NCBI GenBank assembly: GCA_030044045.1
Contig: JASHWO010000241.1
Location: forward strand, 1 to 7,318
Origin: Acidimicrobiales bacterium
Lineage (GTDB): Bacteria; Actinomycetota; Acidimicrobiia; Acidimicrobiales; RAAP-2
DNA: 7,318 nt
Direction: 5' to 3'
Made by a program: the position numbers and the translations under genes
Notes under the pieces: model-generated
Told to the model about the DNA's origin: nothing
Seen by the model: only the letters and a program-made list of their open reading frames with translations
Database searches by the model: none
In this document: positions 6,260 through 7,318 of the stretch, one piece after another
Numbering within the stretch: position 1 is the first letter of the stretch
How the letters are laid out: the number at the start of each line of letters is the position of its first letter

Positions 6260-7318
6260 TCAGTCCCCTCCCACCAGCTCGTAGTCGGGGTTCAGGATGG
6301 CCAGCCGGCGGCCCCAGGCCCCCACCATCCCCTCGGCCACCAGGCGGGCACCGGGCTCGATGCCGGGGATGCGGGGGCGGCCCTGGAATACGAGCAGGAT
6401 GCTCCCGGTGCCGTCGGCCAGCGTGCACTCGAGGTTCGAGGTCCCGGCCCGAGGCTGCACCCGCACCGACTTGAGCCGGCCGGCGACCCGCACCCGCTCC
6501 CGCCAGGCCACCTCGGCGATGGGCCGGGTACCGGCGGCTCGGCGGGCCAGCGCCCGGTCGGCGGCGAACGTGCCCGCACCGGGTGCCGCCGTCGCCGCGG
6601 GAACGGTGGGCCCGAAGGGCGATGCCGGGCCATCGGGCGTCGCCGCCCTGTCCTGCGGTGCGGATCCCACGGGCGCTGGGGTTCCGTCCTGCGGTGCGGT
6701 CGTCCCGGCGGCCGCGGCGGCCTTCTCGACCACCCTCCGGTAGCGCCGGCCGCGCTCGGCCCAGCGGCCGTGCACCTCGTAGGGAACGATGGTGGCGCTC
6801 ACGTGGGCCACCTGGCTCACCACGGCGGCGATCTTGTCCGCCGTCCGGTCGTGGAGGACCCGCTGCCACCCGGAGGCGAAGGCCCGGCGGGGCAGGAGGA
6901 CCGTGCACTCGGTGTCGCCGTCGGCCACGGCGTCGGCCACCAGCTCGATGGCCGCCCGACCCAGGCGCCGGTCGGGGCAGTCGACGACGTCCAGCGGGAG
7001 GCGGGACAGACCGAGCCGGCTCCACTCCTCCTCCAGCTCCCGGGCGACCTTGTCGTCGATGTCGAAGTGGACGGCCCGCACGTCGTCCGGCGTGAGGGTG
7101 CGGGCGTACTGGATGGCCCGGGCGGTGGCCATGTCCAGGCGGTCGATCAGCACCACCACCACGTGCCGGCGGAGGATCGGCGCTTCCGTGGCCCGGGCCG
7201 CCCCCACCTCGAGCTGCTCCGCCTCGGCCACGTACTCGCGGTGCAGCCGTATGAGTCCCCAGTAGAGGAGCGGCCCGACCACCACCACCACCCACGCGCC
7301 CTCGGTGAACTTGGCCAC
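6260..7318 (-). CDS. APC-type permease C-terminal part with UspA-like and OB-fold domains (5' end missing)
   Basis: The frame is open through the window edge, so only the last 352 codons are visible and the start lies outside. The first residues, VAKFTEGAWVVVVVGPLLYW, are the final membrane helix of actinobacterial APC-superfamily (amino acid/polyamine/organocation) transporters. Residues of about 50-182 (HVVVVLIDRLDMATARAIQYA to VSATIVPYEVHG) form the cytoplasmic UspA-like domain usual in these permeases. A low-complexity Ala/Pro/Thr linker (about 190-265) follows. The last 86 residues (267-352, IAEVAWRERVRVAG to NPDYELVGGD) resemble the small OB-fold nucleic-acid-binding protein of actinobacteria, including VQPRAGTSNLECTLADGTG and PGIEPGARL. 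That OB-fold protein is normally a separate gene near the permease and TrkA genes, as recalled for the Rv2690c-Rv2694c block of Mycobacterium tuberculosis. No stop or frameshift separates the domains, so this reads as a fusion. Transport substrate unknown. The TGA is at 6262-6260. Confidence 0.8.
   Translation of the reverse strand: MAKFTEGAWVVVVVGPLLYWGLIRLHREYVAEAEQLEVGAARATEAPILRRHVVVVLIDRLDMATARAIQYARTLTPDDVRAVHFDIDDKVARELEEEWSRLGLSRLPLDVVDCPDRRLGRAAIELVADAVADGDTECTVLLPRRAFASGWQRVLHDRTADKIAAVVSQVAHVSATIVPYEVHGRWAERGRRYRRVVEKAAAAAGTTAPQDGTPAPVGSAPQDRAATPDGPASPFGPTVPAATAAPGAGTFAADRALARRAAGTRPIAEVAWRERVRVAGRLKSVRVQPRAGTSNLECTLADGTGSILLVFQGRPRIPGIEPGARLVAEGMVGAWGRRLAILNPDYELVGGD

Noticed and set aside
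6114..7295. A 393-codon minus-strand frame over the permease gene
   Set aside because: It has shadow-type composition, while the overlapping frame encodes recognisable UspA-like and OB-fold domains.

Overview
The window looks like chromosomal DNA from a very GC-rich actinobacterium. Codons are strongly biased to G/C in the third position. TopA is the actinobacterial form, with no cysteine zinc fingers, repeated GPY-containing C-terminal modules and a Lys/Ala-rich tail. The topA-tmk pairing and the permease/OB-fold protein also fit Actinomycetota. The class Acidimicrobiia is possible, but nothing here proves it.

All recognised genes lie on the minus strand, so transcription runs from high to low coordinates. 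In order they are: the 3' part of an APC-type permease with a UspA-like cytoplasmic domain and a C-terminal OB-fold (6260-7318, cut by the window edge); a 288-base gap with a candidate promoter and ribosome binding site; hppA, a proton-pumping membrane pyrophosphatase (3638-5971); topA, DNA topoisomerase I (800-3631), starting 6 bases after the hppA stop; and tmk, dTMP kinase (109-729). The last 108 bases downstream of tmk hold no complete gene. hppA, topA and tmk are close enough to be one transcript, combining pyrophosphate-driven proton pumping with DNA supercoiling control and dTTP supply. HppA would also remove pyrophosphate released by nucleic-acid synthesis.

The most unusual content is a short repeat of about 63 bases made of two hairpins joined by a GGAGGAG-containing spacer. 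One copy separates topA from tmk (730-793). It is flanked by a perfect 10-base direct repeat that duplicates the topA stop/tmk start overlap, the signature of an insertion with target-site duplication. A second copy lies inside topA (1744-1806), in frame, and adds a Gly/Pro-rich segment of about 35 residues between the catalytic core and the C-terminal repeats. The two copies differ by compensatory changes in both stems, which supports selection on structure or derivation from a family with conserved structure. A weaker, inverted and interrupted relative may lie downstream of the permease gene (6195-6250). This resembles a small non-autonomous mobile repeat that can sit both between genes and within a reading frame, comparable in behaviour to the Rickettsia palindromic elements.
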